Below, piece after piece: positions 23,700 to 36,083 of a stretch of 64,000 nucleotides of DNA. The translations under genes and the position numbers were made by a program. The notes beneath the pieces are model-generated. The model made no database searches. It saw only the letters and a program-made list of their open reading frames with translations, and was not told the DNA's origin. The first letter of the stretch is position 1. Every line of letters begins with the position of its first letter. This stretch comes from Apteryx mantelli (lineage: Eukaryota > Chordata > Aves > Apterygiformes > Apterygidae): positions 3,055,501 to 3,119,500 of the forward strand of contig NC_089981.1 of NCBI RefSeq assembly GCF_036417845.1. Direction: 5' to 3'.

Positions 23700-24635
23700 C
23701 TACACCTCACCCTTTTCACTCCAGACTTTCCTATTCCACAGTTTTCTCATGGCACTTTTCATCTCCTCATTTCTCAGCGTGTAGATGAGTGGGTTCAGCA
23801 TGGGCGTGATGACAGTGTAAAAGACAGCTACCCTCTTCTCCTCCGAGAGACTGCTGGATGGGCGTATGTAGGTGAATGTGCATGGCCCAAAGAAGAGAAT
23901 CACCACAGTAATGTGGGACCCACAGGTGGAGAGGGCTTTGTACCGCGCTTCGGACGTTTGCCTTTTCAAGGATAACAAAATGACAATGTAGGACGTGACC
24001 AGGATTGTGAAAGAGACCAAACAAATCATTCCACTGTTGGCAACGACAATGATGCCCACAACATAGGTGTCTGTACAGGCCAGTTGTAGTAGGGGATGGA
24101 CCTCACAACAGTAGTGGTCAATTTTGTTGGGACCACAAAAAGGGAGGCTAACGGTTACGAGGGTCTGCACCAGGGAGTGCACAAAGCCCCCCACCCATGA
24201 ACCCATCACCATCCAGCCACACACACGCCTGGTCATGAGGGTGGTGTAGTGCAGGGGTCTGCATATGGCAAAGTAGCGATCATAGGCCATCGCTGTGAGT
24301 ATGAAGACCTCAGCACCGCCGGAGATATGTAACCCAAACAGCTGTGCCATGCAACCCCCAAAGGAAATGGTTTTCTTCTCAACAAGGAAGTCAGCAATCA
24401 TTTTGGGAGCTGTGGCAGAAGAGTAGCAAAGATCTGCAATGGACAGGTGGCAGAGAAAGAAATACATGGGGGAGTTCAGACGCTGACTGCTAACTACAGT
24501 GACAACGATGAGCAGATTTCCTGCCACAGTAACAATATAGAAGAACAAAAACACCACAAAACATATTTTCTGCACCCCTTGGTTCTTTGAAAGGCCCAGA
24601 AGAATGAATTCCTTCACACTGCTTGCATTCTCCAT
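23700..24635 (-). CDS. Olfactory receptor, family-4-like, intact (OR2-B)
   Basis: A complete 311-aa odorant receptor: a seven-helix GPCR expected in olfactory neuron membranes, coupling to the olfactory G protein. The start chosen is the Met of MENASSV at 24635, the usual OR position; the upstream ATG at 24662 is less typical. A strong 3' splice-site-like tract ending TTTTCCCAG lies upstream (AG at 24680-24679). Visible hallmarks are GNLL in TM1, [11 protein letters not shown] in TM2, [10 protein letters not shown] after TM3, KALSTCGSH in TM6 and [15 protein letters not shown] in TM7. Loop 2 has an unusual extra cysteine (HYCCEV where copy A has HYFCDV). It is the only receptor locus in the window with no disabling lesion. 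Ligand unknown. It could still be a non-expressed copy. Confidence 0.92.
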   Translation of the reverse strand: MENASSVKEFILLGLSKNQGVQKICFVVFLFFYIVTVAGNLLIVVTVVSSQRLNSPMYFFLCHLSIADLCYSSATAPKMIADFLVEKKTISFGGCMAQLFGLHISGGAEVFILTAMAYDRYFAICRPLHYTTLMTRRVCGWMVMGSWVGGFVHSLVQTLVTVSLPFCGPNKIDHYCCEVHPLLQLACTDTYVVGIIVVANSGMICLVSFTILVTSYIVILLSLKRQTSEARYKALSTCGSHITVVILFFGPCTFTYIRPSSSLSEEKRVAVFYTVITPMLNPLIYTLRNEEMKSAMRKLWNRKVWSEKGEV

Positions 24636-24668
24636 GTTGATCAGTTGGGTGCCAATATGCAATATACA

Positions 24669-24700
24669 GCTTATACCCCTGGGAAAATAAAGACAGACAC
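24669..24700 (-). promoter_or_regulatory. Candidate 3' splice site upstream of OR2-B
   Basis: Reading the minus strand, a pyrimidine-rich tract (TGTCTGTCTTTATTTTCCCAG) ends with AG at 24680-24679, 44 bases before the ATG. Vertebrate OR genes typically have non-coding 5' exons spliced just upstream of the coding exon, so this supports the start at 24635. Confidence 0.5.
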
Positions 24701-27700
24701 ATGATTCATCAGCATTTTTTCATTATTAATGATGAGTTCTATATCAGAAGTGGATACAAACCAAGAAAGATATAGCATTAGTATTAAGCTTATGAAGTGT
24801 TTAGTTTCTGTCATGTATTTTTTCACAGCTATTTAATTCTCCACGGTACCAAGCTTCTACCATGGCTTTGGTGGCACGGAGATAGGTGCACTCTGTGATA
24901 TGTTCCTTAATCCTGGTCCTCCAGGATTTTGAAGGACTGGCTCCATGGCTGATAGCCTTCCATGCACTAAGGACACGGCCAGAGTGTTCACCTTGGGCAC
25001 TACAAGGCAGATAATGCAGCATGTTTGCCCTCAGGGGAGACAAAGTCCCTGACAGCAATCTTTGTAAAATGGGTGTCTTTAAGAATACCTGGAAATATTG
25101 CTCAGAATGATGATTTGCTTTATAAGTACACATGATCTTTGAATTCTTGTTTAGAAGGGAAATGTACCCACATGCAGAGAAAAGAACTCTCTTGTGTATA
25201 GACATTTTGAAACGTAAATATGAAATGTCACAGGCGGAAAAATGAGTTCTGGGAAGGTTACCTACCATGGAGGGGAAAAAAATAGCACATATGACTTAAG
25301 GTAGTATTTCACATTGTTCTAAATCTCAGCATTGTTTCTATCAGAGGAAGGAAGAATGAAAGACTCTTGTGAGATCTTCTGTCCCAGCACTGTACTGATT
25401 TTACCTAGTGTGATTTTCAAGGGTTAACTTAGCTCAATGAAGCTAATCTAACTAAACTCCTTCAACAGCCAGTATAAGTCTGATTCATAGGCTGATTCAG
25501 AATGACTAAATTAGGGTCCTTTGCAGAACCCTTTTTTCCTCCATTCACTATGAGGAGCTTAAGCAAATTAGCACCACCAGGTTAGAATGACCTTTAGAGA
25601 ATAATCCCTTTTGGTCCCTGAAAGTAGCTCAGAGCTTTTTGTAATGCCATCCACCTGTTTTAGGTTATGGCTGAGCTCCTTGTCCCTAGGCATTTCTACA
25701 TCCATACAGTTTCTCATTCGAGACAAGGTCACATTCCAGCATAAACAAGGGACTTCTTTGGTTCACCCTGCATTCCAGCTACAACCCATCAAGCATTACG
25801 TGTCACTAATAAATGAGTAGCCTACTTCTTTAGAAAGAGTGTAACGTCCCTAGCTTGCCATTATGCACCCAGACCACCAGAATTCCCTTGGTCAAAGAAG
25901 TCTGGGAACCACCAGATTAAACTCTTCACAGAGCGTTTAAGGTCAGCCAAAAGCAGGCACTCTTTTAATAAAAATATCCACTGTATGGGCTTCCTTCTAG
26001 GATCAAAACATTCCCCGTCAGCTGGTGTTAAAATGCACCATTTTAAGTCCTGCAGAATGCCATCACAACCAGGTCTTCTCATTTGTGTTGGTGATCTGTG
26101 AGCAAATCGGTGGAATGATTCAGTTAAGCCAAGTTATCTACCAACTACTTCAATCTGCAGCATAATCAGAAACTTTTGTGCAGGCACAAAGTGATGAAGC
26201 ATCCACAGGAAACACTGAAACTGAGAAAAGCCAAGATTACTTTCAAACCCAAAAAGTGAAGCCGAGAGAGGAAGTGGGCAAAGGTAGGGACTTTTCCTAT
26301 GCTTACAGTTGTACTTACACTAGATGAAAGTTTTTCAAGCAGAAGGGTAAACTTTACATGGATGGTTCCTTTCAGATATTTCAACAAGGAAAAGGATCAG
26401 TAAGAACAACGTGAGGTCAGTTTCTCCCTCGTCTTACCAGGTCGTGATCCTTTCTACCCCTCTTCCTTCTACTGAGCAACGACGTAGACTTCTCAACAGA
26501 ATAAATGACAGGGATGAAATGAGCACACCTTTATGGCTGTGCAGTACCCAGTCGAAAAGAAATAGCTGGGCTCCATCCAAGCCAGAGCATGACTGGAAGC
26601 ATACCACAGCAATCGCAGGGCTGTATTTAGGCAGTCAGAAAGGAGTGACCAAGAGAGAAATGGTCAGGGGAAACTATATGCCTGAATACCAGCAGATGGC
26701 AAATTCCTGAGCTAAAAACAAGGTGTGCATCTACAAAAGGACCGATTCACAATTCAGACAGCTCGACCATGTATCTTGCTTGAAAAGGTCCTTTCCATCA
26801 CCACCAAACTGCATTTAACAAACTCTCTCATCTGTCTGATCTCATCTCATCGCCTTAAGTCATGTAGGCACCTGTACCTAAGCTAGGCATATTAAACCTG
26901 ACCAGTCTACTTGTAGATGTGATGAATCATGTGCTGCAGGTACCCGTTTCTCACTGTTGACTTTAAGAGGGTTACTAGAATGACTAATTCAGTAGAGGAT
27001 TGCCACCAGTTATGGCTTATCTCTTCAAGTGCCTTTGCAGGGGTAGACCTGAGCTATATGACATAATGCAATCAGCTGCAAAATAAAATGAATCTCATGT
27101 GTACTCTTAACATCTCAAAAAGGGTGAGAAATTGCACCATCTCCTTACTGCATGCATTCTTCCCTAAAATCTCAGGTGGTTATGGGAAACAAAAGAATAA
27201 TTTCGAAGCAATCTAATCTGCGGCTGTAGAACTAGCTCTGTATATGATTCTAGCCAAAGATAACTAGAGACAGTTGATAACTTCAGTGGAAGTTCCTTTC
27301 TGTATTTTCACATTTGTGCAAGAAGAAAGGAAAAGGAAGAGGAAAGCAAAGCAAAGCAAAGCAAAGTGAAGCAAAGTGAGAAGCCAGAGAAGCTGCAAAA
27401 CTTACCTCGCCTGTGTTTAGAGATCTAATATTTTGTGTAAGGGCTGTACAGCTTTATCTCCTCAACTTCTGTCTCTCCTGGTATGAATGTGTTAGAGCAC
27501 AGCGTCTTTAAAGAACATAGAATGGCTTCTGGAAAGCTTCCAAAACTTGCTTAGGAGGTGGCTGTTAGTGTATAATCCAACCCCATCTAATTCATTACTT
27601 GCTTTCGTGTGTCACAAGTGCATCTTGATGTTTCCTGCCTGTGTGAGAAGTGGTTTAATAGGCTGTGTGGATGATGTGACCTGGGTGTGCTGAATGATGC

Positions 27701-29595
27701 TTTCATATCCCAGCAGCTGCACAAAGGGCTGAGAAGAAAACCATTTAAGTACCAACCTTTAACCCTCTCCCAGGAAATCTTCCACCTGAAGGGCTCTTGG
27801 GGCTGGAGGAGGGAGGGGTGGAGGCTTGGTGAAGGGAAGGCATGAAAGAAAGGGGCAACGGAGGAGAATGAGTTCTGTCTTGACTGAAAAGTTTAAGTAA
27901 ATATATTTTAAAGAAACAGTTGTCAGTCAATGCTTTTCTAATGATATCACAAAGGCATTTCAGGGTTTCTCCATAAGAAATAACAGTCAAAGGAGTAGCT
28001 GAGTATTCAGCTGGACAAGCATATGCATGGAACTATCCAGTTAATGCTTCTCGGAGTTCTTCCTTACTCCAAGCTGACAGTTTTATGGATTTCCCATGTG
28101 TAAAGGGCCATTAGGTCCACTGCTCTGGCTTCCTAGCATTGTGAATGCTAAAACAGTCCATTTGTAATCTAGATATTTTCTCTCCTTTTTTCACTTCTGT
28201 GTATTCCAAAACACATGTAAAAGAGAAATCTTCATTAAAGGAAAAAAAGAAAGAAACCTCAAGCTGTAGGAAGAGTCACCATCCTCCAGGGATGGTCAAG
28301 AATTCCTATCACAGGAGTCTTTTAAGGACAGGTTGGGCTCATTTCTCTCAGGAGTGGTTACGATGAAGTTTTGATAGGGACAGAAGATGTCCTGGGTGAC
28401 CTCTTGATGACCCTCCAAGTCCTATCTCACCAGAAATTTCATCACTGGAAATCCAGTGAATAAAGCCTCTTTGCAAGAATTTGCATGTTTTGACAGAGGT
28501 CAGTCAATTACCAAGTCAGTCAAAAAAATCCTTCATTTACGAATTGGGAAACTGAGGGAGGACGTCACCTATTTAATTCAGATGGAAGTCAGCAAATTTA
28601 ACCCTGACTTAGTCACTCTAGGCTCTTCTGCGTTAAAAAATGAATGTCTCTGGAGGCAGATGCATCTGATCTACCTCAGAACTGATTTTAGGATGCGATT
28701 AGGTCTGAAATGGACATCTAGCTTTTAAACAAAATAACTTAGGGCAGACAAATCTCACTGTCATGATGGCCCCATCTTTCTTAACCTGAGCAGCTGCAGT
28801 CAAAGGTGAACCTAAGAAATGAAACAAACGAAGCAAATAGACATGCTGATTTATATCAGCATATCATCTCAACCAAGGCCCAAGTCAAATTCATCATTTC
28901 TCTCAACTCTACTGTGTATTTGTAGCTTATGCCTCATGGATGTCAGGAAAGACATTGTCTCAGCTACTGTCCTTTCCTTTGTTTTGCTGAAATTTCTGGA
29001 AATGTGGAATGGCCTGATAGCAACATAGTTAATGTCTCCATCTCCTCTGCACAGAATGCCAGCGATCTCCACAGTGAAAACAGAAATCCTACAGTTAATG
29101 AGAATAAATACTGGTAAAGAAATGCCTTGGTGAAAATAGTCCCCTAACTTAAATGTCCTTTTACTGTCGCCTGGAGTCTTGGGCAGGTTATTGAGGGTTA
29201 ACAGTAGTCACTGCAGGAAACAAGAGTATTGGGTAGGAAGGTAAACAAAGTCTTACAGTCTTTGGGAAAGGAAGAGGAGCAACAGATGACAGAAGCCAGA
29301 GATCAGGCCAATAGCGTCTGGCCTGCTAACCTAGTATGAGTCGGCCTGCCACTTTCTGTACCCAGTGGCACACATGGCAGCAACTTGGCTAGCATCACAT
29401 TCATGTCCTTTTGTTTCCCTAGCCAAATGGACTACCAGAGGTGACTTAATGCACAAGTCCAAATGAAGAATTGCTGTTACCTCCTGCTGCAAAATAATTC
29501 CCCGTAGGGGTGCGCTTAGTGCCAGCAAAGGAGAAAGGTCTTTTCTCCATTTTCATTCCACTTACCTCGGCACCTGGCTCTGGACATCACTATGG
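24701..29595. other. Non-coding interval between OR2-B and minisatellite
   Basis: Counterpart of 6931-11889 in unit A. No gene is recognised. It includes the AAAGC-type microsatellite at 27342-27379. The stretch about 28.4-29.69 kb is almost identical to unit A. Confidence 0.55.
27342..27379 (+). repeat. AAAGC pentanucleotide microsatellite, unit B
   Basis: About seven imperfect copies with AAGTG variants near the end, homologous to 9649-9683. Confidence 0.75.
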
Positions 29596-30296
29596 CAGCA
29601 GGTCATGCTCAGGGGAGCTGTGATTTGGACAAGGAGGGACTGTGCATGGTGAGATGAACGAGGTTTTGCAGCTGGATAGTGAATACTGGCAAGGGGTTTG
29701 TTGACAGAGCCATGGTGAATGTGTGTTGTGAATTTGATGATGAGCAGGATGGGGACAAGGCACGGTGTGGAGGGAAGTTGTGAAACTTGAAATGGATGCT
29801 ACATGGCCAGGGGCTGTCTTCATGGAGTTTGTGAAATCAGAAGTGCCTGAGGTGTGGTGAGGGACTGTGCTGAAAGATCGTATGAAGTGGCAGGTAATAC
29901 TGTGGGTGCCAAGCTGTGTTGAAAGACCTTGTGACACCAGAAGCGGACATCGTGTTTTGAAGGGTAACACTAGGAGAGGTTGCAAAATTGTGGCTGCTGA
30001 GGTGTCATAAGGCTGGCTACAGAGTTCAAGGAGACCCTACAGCGGAACAGGTTGTGCGAAGTAGTAGGGGACAATGTATGGTGACAACCTGTGTTGGGAG
30101 AGGTTTTGAGGTCAGAAGAGGACACTCGGTAGTGGTGAGTGTGCTAAGGGAGTTTCTGCAGTGACAGTGGACCCTTGGGGAATGAGAAGTTGTGTTGAGG
30201 GAGGTTGTGAAATCAACAGCAGGCATTAGGGAAGAGGACTGTCAATTTCTCAGTCTGTGTGACCCTGAGCAGCAGTAGAGCATCTTCTGCAAGGCT
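29596..30296 (+). repeat. Degenerate ~50-bp minisatellite, unit B
   Basis: Counterpart of 11890-12590 with the same 50-51-bp spacing of GAGGTT cores, differing by scattered substitutions. The antisense open frame of 131 codons is retained but has no protein-family resemblance. Confidence 0.7.
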
Positions 30297-33200
30297 TGTG
30301 AAACTAGAGCTGCTCATGGATGGAGCTGGGAAGCAAAGCATCAGTGCAAGAGTCAAGCTATAACTCTGGACAGACAGTTCTTGTGTTCTTTATATCGCGA
30401 GACTGTCTGAAGAAGGGAGAAGTAGCGAGAAAGCATTTCCTAAGCCATGACAGTGACAGGTTCTGTGCTGGGAGGGAAGGGGGAGGTGGTTGAAATCTAA
30501 GTGACCACATGCAACAAACTAGACCCTTCCTCAAGAGAGTGACTGGCTCTTTCTCCAGATGTCACATTGAAATGACCATGGCTTTTTTAACAGTGTCTAA
30601 ATAGCCCAGCACCAGGATTTGATTTTACAGCACAAGGATTTTGTCTGGACCATCAGTCACAGAATTCAGGTGACAATTTTCACCAGCAGATCCACACCAG
30701 GCAGTTGCTGCAAATAGTCCCTGAAATACCAAGGAACCCACAAGAAGGTGAGAAAGTCCTGGATGGCTGCAGCGGTCTTTGCCATTGCCCTCTGTCTCTT
30801 GCTTTCTGCCATGATTTTGGAGAGATGGTGAGGGGAAGGGAGGAGAAAAAAGAACGGGGGGAAAGGAGCCCCAATATTTTCCTTTCCTGCTGGTTAGAAA
30901 ATGGCTATAGCTACACAATTGTCTTGATCATCTTCAAGATAAGGAGATCTTCTTTCTGGGGATCTTTTTCCAAGAACAAATGCTATTGCATTGCCCTAAC
31001 TGCCCATCCGTCATAGAAGGTGGCATTCTTCAGAGATCAAACACTAGCAGTTTTGGTCTTAGATGATCAATTAAGATCAGCTGAGAAAGCACAACAGCAT
31101 AACTCTGTGTCCAGAGAATGAGATGTCTTTGTGGTGACAAGTTTGTTCAGACTAACAGATGCCACAAGAACTATACTCAGCATGTAAACCACAGGAAGGA
31201 TGTTTAATCTCAAGGGAAAGAAAGACCAGCTAGACTGCTGCTATTTGATGCAGGCTTTCATTAATTAGTTTCGTTAAGGAAGTAGACTCAGGTTTTGAAT
31301 ATGCTTCGGAGGCAGGAGATCAGTCTTACCAAAGTCTTATAATAGATGTATGAGAACTGTGAGTGACTTTTTCAGCATGCTTTTGCACGGTCTATGGAAG
31401 TCATAGGATGGTTACTTCACTTGCATTATATGGAATGCAAAGTTTTTGATGATTCGGCATATCTCCACAGGGCGTCCATTACAACCAGTATGACAGTACA
31501 TGACAGTACACTATCAGTGGCCCAGGGTGATGCTGTTTAACATTATGAAATCTGATTGAAATGCCTTAGCTAGAAACGTAATCACCTGATGTTCCCTAAA
31601 TGGCCAATGGAGAGAGAGGCACCTCCAGAGGATGACCCACATTTCAGGTGGGGTGAATTGCCTTGTGGAGATGATGGCAGCAGGGAGGTAAAACCACCGC
31701 TTTCTTAATGTGAGCACCTGGTGAGAAGGTTGGAGTGGGCAAAGGCAGAGGTAGGTGCTACTCAAATAGTTGCGTCCTCTTTAAATCGGTTGGCAAATTG
31801 CTTCAGGTCACATAGAGAGGTTGTGGCAGAGGAGTGTGCTGCAACTGGATTCTCCAAAGGGCGGGTAACCACTAACCATCGGGTCTTCCTTTCTCCTCAC
31901 AGCAGACTTGGTTCACAGAATTAGCAACTGCTTCAGGTACTTTCTACTGTGGATCAAGGTCTGATAATTTTTCACTGTGGGAGATCTGCTGCGACCCCAC
32001 AACCAGATGGAGAGGAAGTGAACACAGTCATAAGGCCATATATTTTCAGTGGGCTTGCTACAGATGTTCAGGGAGCAGGTAGCCTTGTGAGTGCTGTTGG
32101 GCAAGCAGTAAGCTACTCTACTAAGATAAAGAAACAGAAGGTGAGTTTGGACTCAGATGTTACATGCAGCACTTACCTACCTGTTCTGAAACAAACTGTG
32201 CTACAACAGACATTCCTTGCTTTCTGAAAGAGACAATGCTTTTTATTTCCCTTAGTCCGTTTCAGAAGTACATACTTAAATTCTTTCTTGGATCTAACAG
32301 GCTCTAAAGGCTTGATGTTAGAAACACTCGAGGTCTCATAATGGCTGAGGATGGAACCTTCTAGCTCCCTACAAAAGAGTATGCTGCAGTGCCAGAAGTT
32401 CCCTGGGTTCAGTCAGCCCTAACAGACACATCCTGCAAGCTGTGGTGATGACATTAAGGGTGCAGTTCACCTCACCTGCCTTCAGCCATCCAGATGTTAA
32501 GCCACTAGGTGAAACTAGCACCATGGGATGTGTCTGCAGTCAGCAGAGAAAGACAGGCAGCTGACTGTGCACACCTAAGACACCTATCTTAGGGCCAAAA
32601 TATTACCCTTGCAGGTGCTCCTAAACCTCCATTAATTCTAATGGTAGCTTTATAAGCTAAGTGCAATGAGACGTTTGTATTCTTAATGGACAAAGTTAGG
32701 TGCAATGGTTCCACTCGGATTCCCAACCAAGCACTGCCGGTGTATATGCCTGTCACAGACTCATGCGGCAAAACTATCCCCACTGCCCCGGCTATCAGCT
32801 GGACGAGGAGATTACCTGCATAGTCCTTCCGTGTAGCACTGGAGACAGGGTGGGCTGTTCAGATGAAACAATAATGTTTCAATTTGTCACATTTCACCCA
32901 TTCAGGTAGTCTGTCTCCCCACTTGCTGTGGCATTTGACAAAGGGGTAAGGAACTATTCATGTCGGTTAGATTATCCCATGATTCACCTCTTCACCACTG
33001 TCCTTATTTTGACTTGTTTCTCTCTTCTTTTTGACTATCTCCTGCTGTCTTTCATGGCACTTCTCTATCTTGTCACGTCCAAATTAACAGCTGGCAGGGC
33101 GAGTAGGAAAGAGTCACACAGTTTGACCTCATGGGACAAAAATGGAGTGAATTTTATTTCTGGACCTTTGGTTTTGGGGTTTTTTTGGGGGGCAAGATTC

Positions 33201-33770
33201 TCATTCAAATCCCAGTATCATGGGGGAGGGAGCAGGGTGAATTGACAGAACAGTGTGGAAGAATGTCTGAAGAAGTCTGAAGAAGTCTGATTTAATGCTG
33301 CTTAAATTTGTATGTTGACTATCTACAGTTTTTATACACTTTTGACAATATTCATCTCACCTAATCCTAGCTCTATGAAGCAAAGACAATTATATCTGAG
33401 CTAATATCCCTGGGTTCCCTCTTTATTAAGACAAGAAAATGAGGAACTTTTTGGGTATGATCAATCTGAGCTAACACTGCTTTATTTTAACGTACTTGTT
33501 CCCACCACTGGCTGTAAAAGGATCCTCAAGAAATAAGTTCAAAAAGAGACACGTACATTGCAGTCTAGCTTTTCCTACATGCCACACACAATTTGGCCTC
33601 AGATACGGTGTTTTAAATGACACATAGAAGCTCTGGGCTCCAAGTCCAAACACAGCAATCCTTCCCTGAATCTACCTCTGGCTACAAAGAGCTGGAAAGG
33701 CATTGCAAACACCACCAGATGATCAGGAGAGAAAGTCACACGAGCTACCACCTCTGTGCTCTCTGCTTAC
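30297..33770. other. Non-coding interval upstream of MRGPR-B
   Basis: Counterpart of 12591-16314. No gene recognised. Near 33263-33290 a deletion scar replaces about 270 bp of A and carries a GTCTGAAGAA-type motif repeated about three times, suggesting templated filler synthesis during repair. Confidence 0.5.
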
Positions 33771-33828
33771 AGGTCTGTGTGAAATCAGAGACAGTGACAG
33801 ATCAGTACTTCACAGTGAAGCCCTCATT

Positions 33829-34782
33829 ATGAGTGCTAAAACTACATCAGCCTTCCTTCCAAATACAACCAGCCTGGCTGAAGGGGCTAATTACAGTGGG
33901 ACTGTGCAAAAGGCAGAGCCGTCATATGCTCTCCTCAAGTTCATGGAGAGCTTCTGCCTCATCAGCTCTGCCTCTGGCATGGTGGGAAATGGCACGGTCC
34001 TTTGGTACCTTGGCTTCCGCATCCAGAGGAACTGCTTCACTGTCTGCATCCTGAACGTGGCTGCCGCTGACTTTGGCTACCTGCTCTGCATCGCCATCGA
34101 AACAGTTCAGTGCCTGATGCACTGCAATGTGGGAGTGCAGTTTGGGATATTCCTCTTCCTGGATCTTTTCACGTACGGGACTGGCTTGTATCTCCTGACA
34201 GCCATCAGCATTGAGAGGTGCCTGTCTGTCCTCTGTCCCATCTGGTGCCGAAGCCATCGCCCAAAGCACTTGTCCGGCATCATCTCCGGCCTGCTCTGGA
34301 GCCTCTCGCTGCTGCTGAACATGCTGGGGTAAGTTTCTAGCACTGTTCGCCCCTCTAGCAACTGCCACATACTCCTCATCACCATTGGAGTCCTGGACTT
34401 CCTCTTCTGCACGCCCCTCATGCTGGTATTCAGCCTCACCCTCTTCCTCAAAGTCAACTGCAGCTCCCAGCACCTCCAAACAGGCAGGCTCTTCACCCTG
34501 ATTATGCTCACCGTCCTCTTCTTCCTCATTTTTGCTGTTCCGCTGAGCATCCTGATCCTCTTTGACTTCTGGGGCTATAAATTTCTCTACTCCCCAGAGT
34601 TTGGTTTTGTGCTGTCCTGCATCAATAGCAGCCTCAGTCCAGCTCTTTACTTCATCGTGGGCAGCTGCAGGGATCGGAGGATTCAGCTCACCCTCAGGCT
34701 GGCCTTCCAGAGGGCCTTTAAAGATTCAGCAGATGACAAAGATGAACGGGAAAGCCACAAAACTATAACTATGCCCTCTTAA
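33829..34782 (+). pseudogene. MAS-related GPCR (MRGPR-like), copy B, premature stop
   Basis: Copy of the receptor at 16373-17326, 318 codons with the same TAA at codon 168 (34330-34332) between TM4 and TM5. Up to this stop it differs from copy A by four residues: T to A in the N-terminus, R to Q before TM2, and Y to C and F to C after TM2. The rest is nearly identical in both DNA and protein. The MAS/MRGPR diagnostics (GLYLLTAISIERCLSV, FFLIFAVP, INSSLSPALYF) and the upstream acceptor-like CTTACAG (AG at 33771-33772) are preserved. The shared stop with little other decay suggests recent inactivation before the duplication, or homogenisation. Confidence 0.88.
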
Positions 34783-36083
34783 ATTCATCCCTTCTTTTGC
34801 CTGAACCCCTTCTGCATTGGAGACAAAAGGAAAGAGAGAGGAAGACTATGAAGATTCCTTTAAACCATTGGACTCTAGAAATCGGGGGGGGAAAAGTGAA
34901 TATAACGCTTTAATCTAGGGTTATCCCAAGCCATGTTGCTAGTCCCCTATATTAACCCATATTCAAATGCCCTTTGTTCATTTAGACTCCTGCACAATAT
35001 GGCATGAGAAGCAGGCTGCATAGCTTTCTAACTCTGCTTACTGTCACTGTCCTTGTGTGCTAAATTTATTAAACACCTTTTTAAAATGTATCAGCCTGGT
35101 CTTTGTTTGCTTCTTGCTTTCAGCCTTCACGTTAACTGAGAGCAAAAATCTCAGCTCCTTCTCCATCAACTTTCTTGCTCCTAAAGCCATTGCATAGATC
35201 ACATATTGTCAAAAGTGTCTGGTCAAAAATAATTTCAAAAACAATTATTTTTGGCAATAAACCATATAAGGGATCTCTCCCCACACCTTAACATTCAATT
35301 TTTTGTTAAAAAAAACAACAACAGTTTTTCTAAAAGAATCGTGGAAGAAAGAATGACCGCAATGTATTGAAGGAAGGGAGAGCTATATGGGGATGTATGT
35401 TCTCCTCTGCTTGAGGTGTCTGCCTGGATGCTGTCCCTGCTTACCAGAAGGAACAGGCCAACCTCCCTCCAGCCACAAACTGAAAGCTCTCCCTGAAAAA
35501 GGAAGAGATTCAGGGTGGGGCAGGGTGCAGGCTGTGGAAATACAAATGAGAAAAGGGATGTGAGTGTGTCAGAGTTCAAAGGAAGGAATCCTAAGGGAAT
35601 AATGAAGAGAGTCCCCCTGCTGCCACAAAACTCCCACCATCTGTGAGGCACAGGACTGTGTAGGAAGTTCCTCAGGGCAGAGAGAAGGGAAGACTGACAA
35701 ATTCCCATCCCAAAGAAGCCACTAGAGGTAGGAGAGAACTTGGCTAGCCCTGACCTTGCAAAGGAGGTAGTAGGAGGTGCAGTGGGTCGACCACCTGATT
35801 TGCTGGCAAAGGTTGCTGGGTAGAGCCAAGCCCCCTTGCAGGCCAGAAGCACTCCTGTAAAACAGCAGCAAGCTGGGGAGGCAGTGAGGCTCTATCAGAC
35901 ACACAAGAGCCTGCGGGGGCAGCGAAGGAAGGCACACAGCAGGCGGTCCCCTTCTCCTGGAGTCTGCTCCAAAGACCCGCGAGGGCCCTGTGAAAACCTG
36001 GCCAGAAGTAATCCAGAACATCTTCTGGAGGATCAGAGGGAGAATACAGGCAGGATCGACCTGTCAAGGACATCATCTCACTC
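34783..36083. other. Non-coding 3' flank of MRGPR-B to unit B end
   Basis: Counterpart of 17327-18640. No gene recognised. The duplicon ends at CATCTCACTC, 36083. Confidence 0.5.

Larger units (their letters stand above)
18645..36083 (+). repeat. Segmental duplication unit B (about 17.4 kb)
   Basis: A head-to-tail copy of unit A with all four landmarks in the same order and orientation. Relative to A it has lost about 200 bp (A 2788-2992), about 400 bp of OR1 and about 270 bp (A 15562-15829). It has a 210-bp segment at 23218-23427 missing from A, and expanded CT and GTT tracts. It contains the only intact receptor in the window. Confidence 0.93.
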
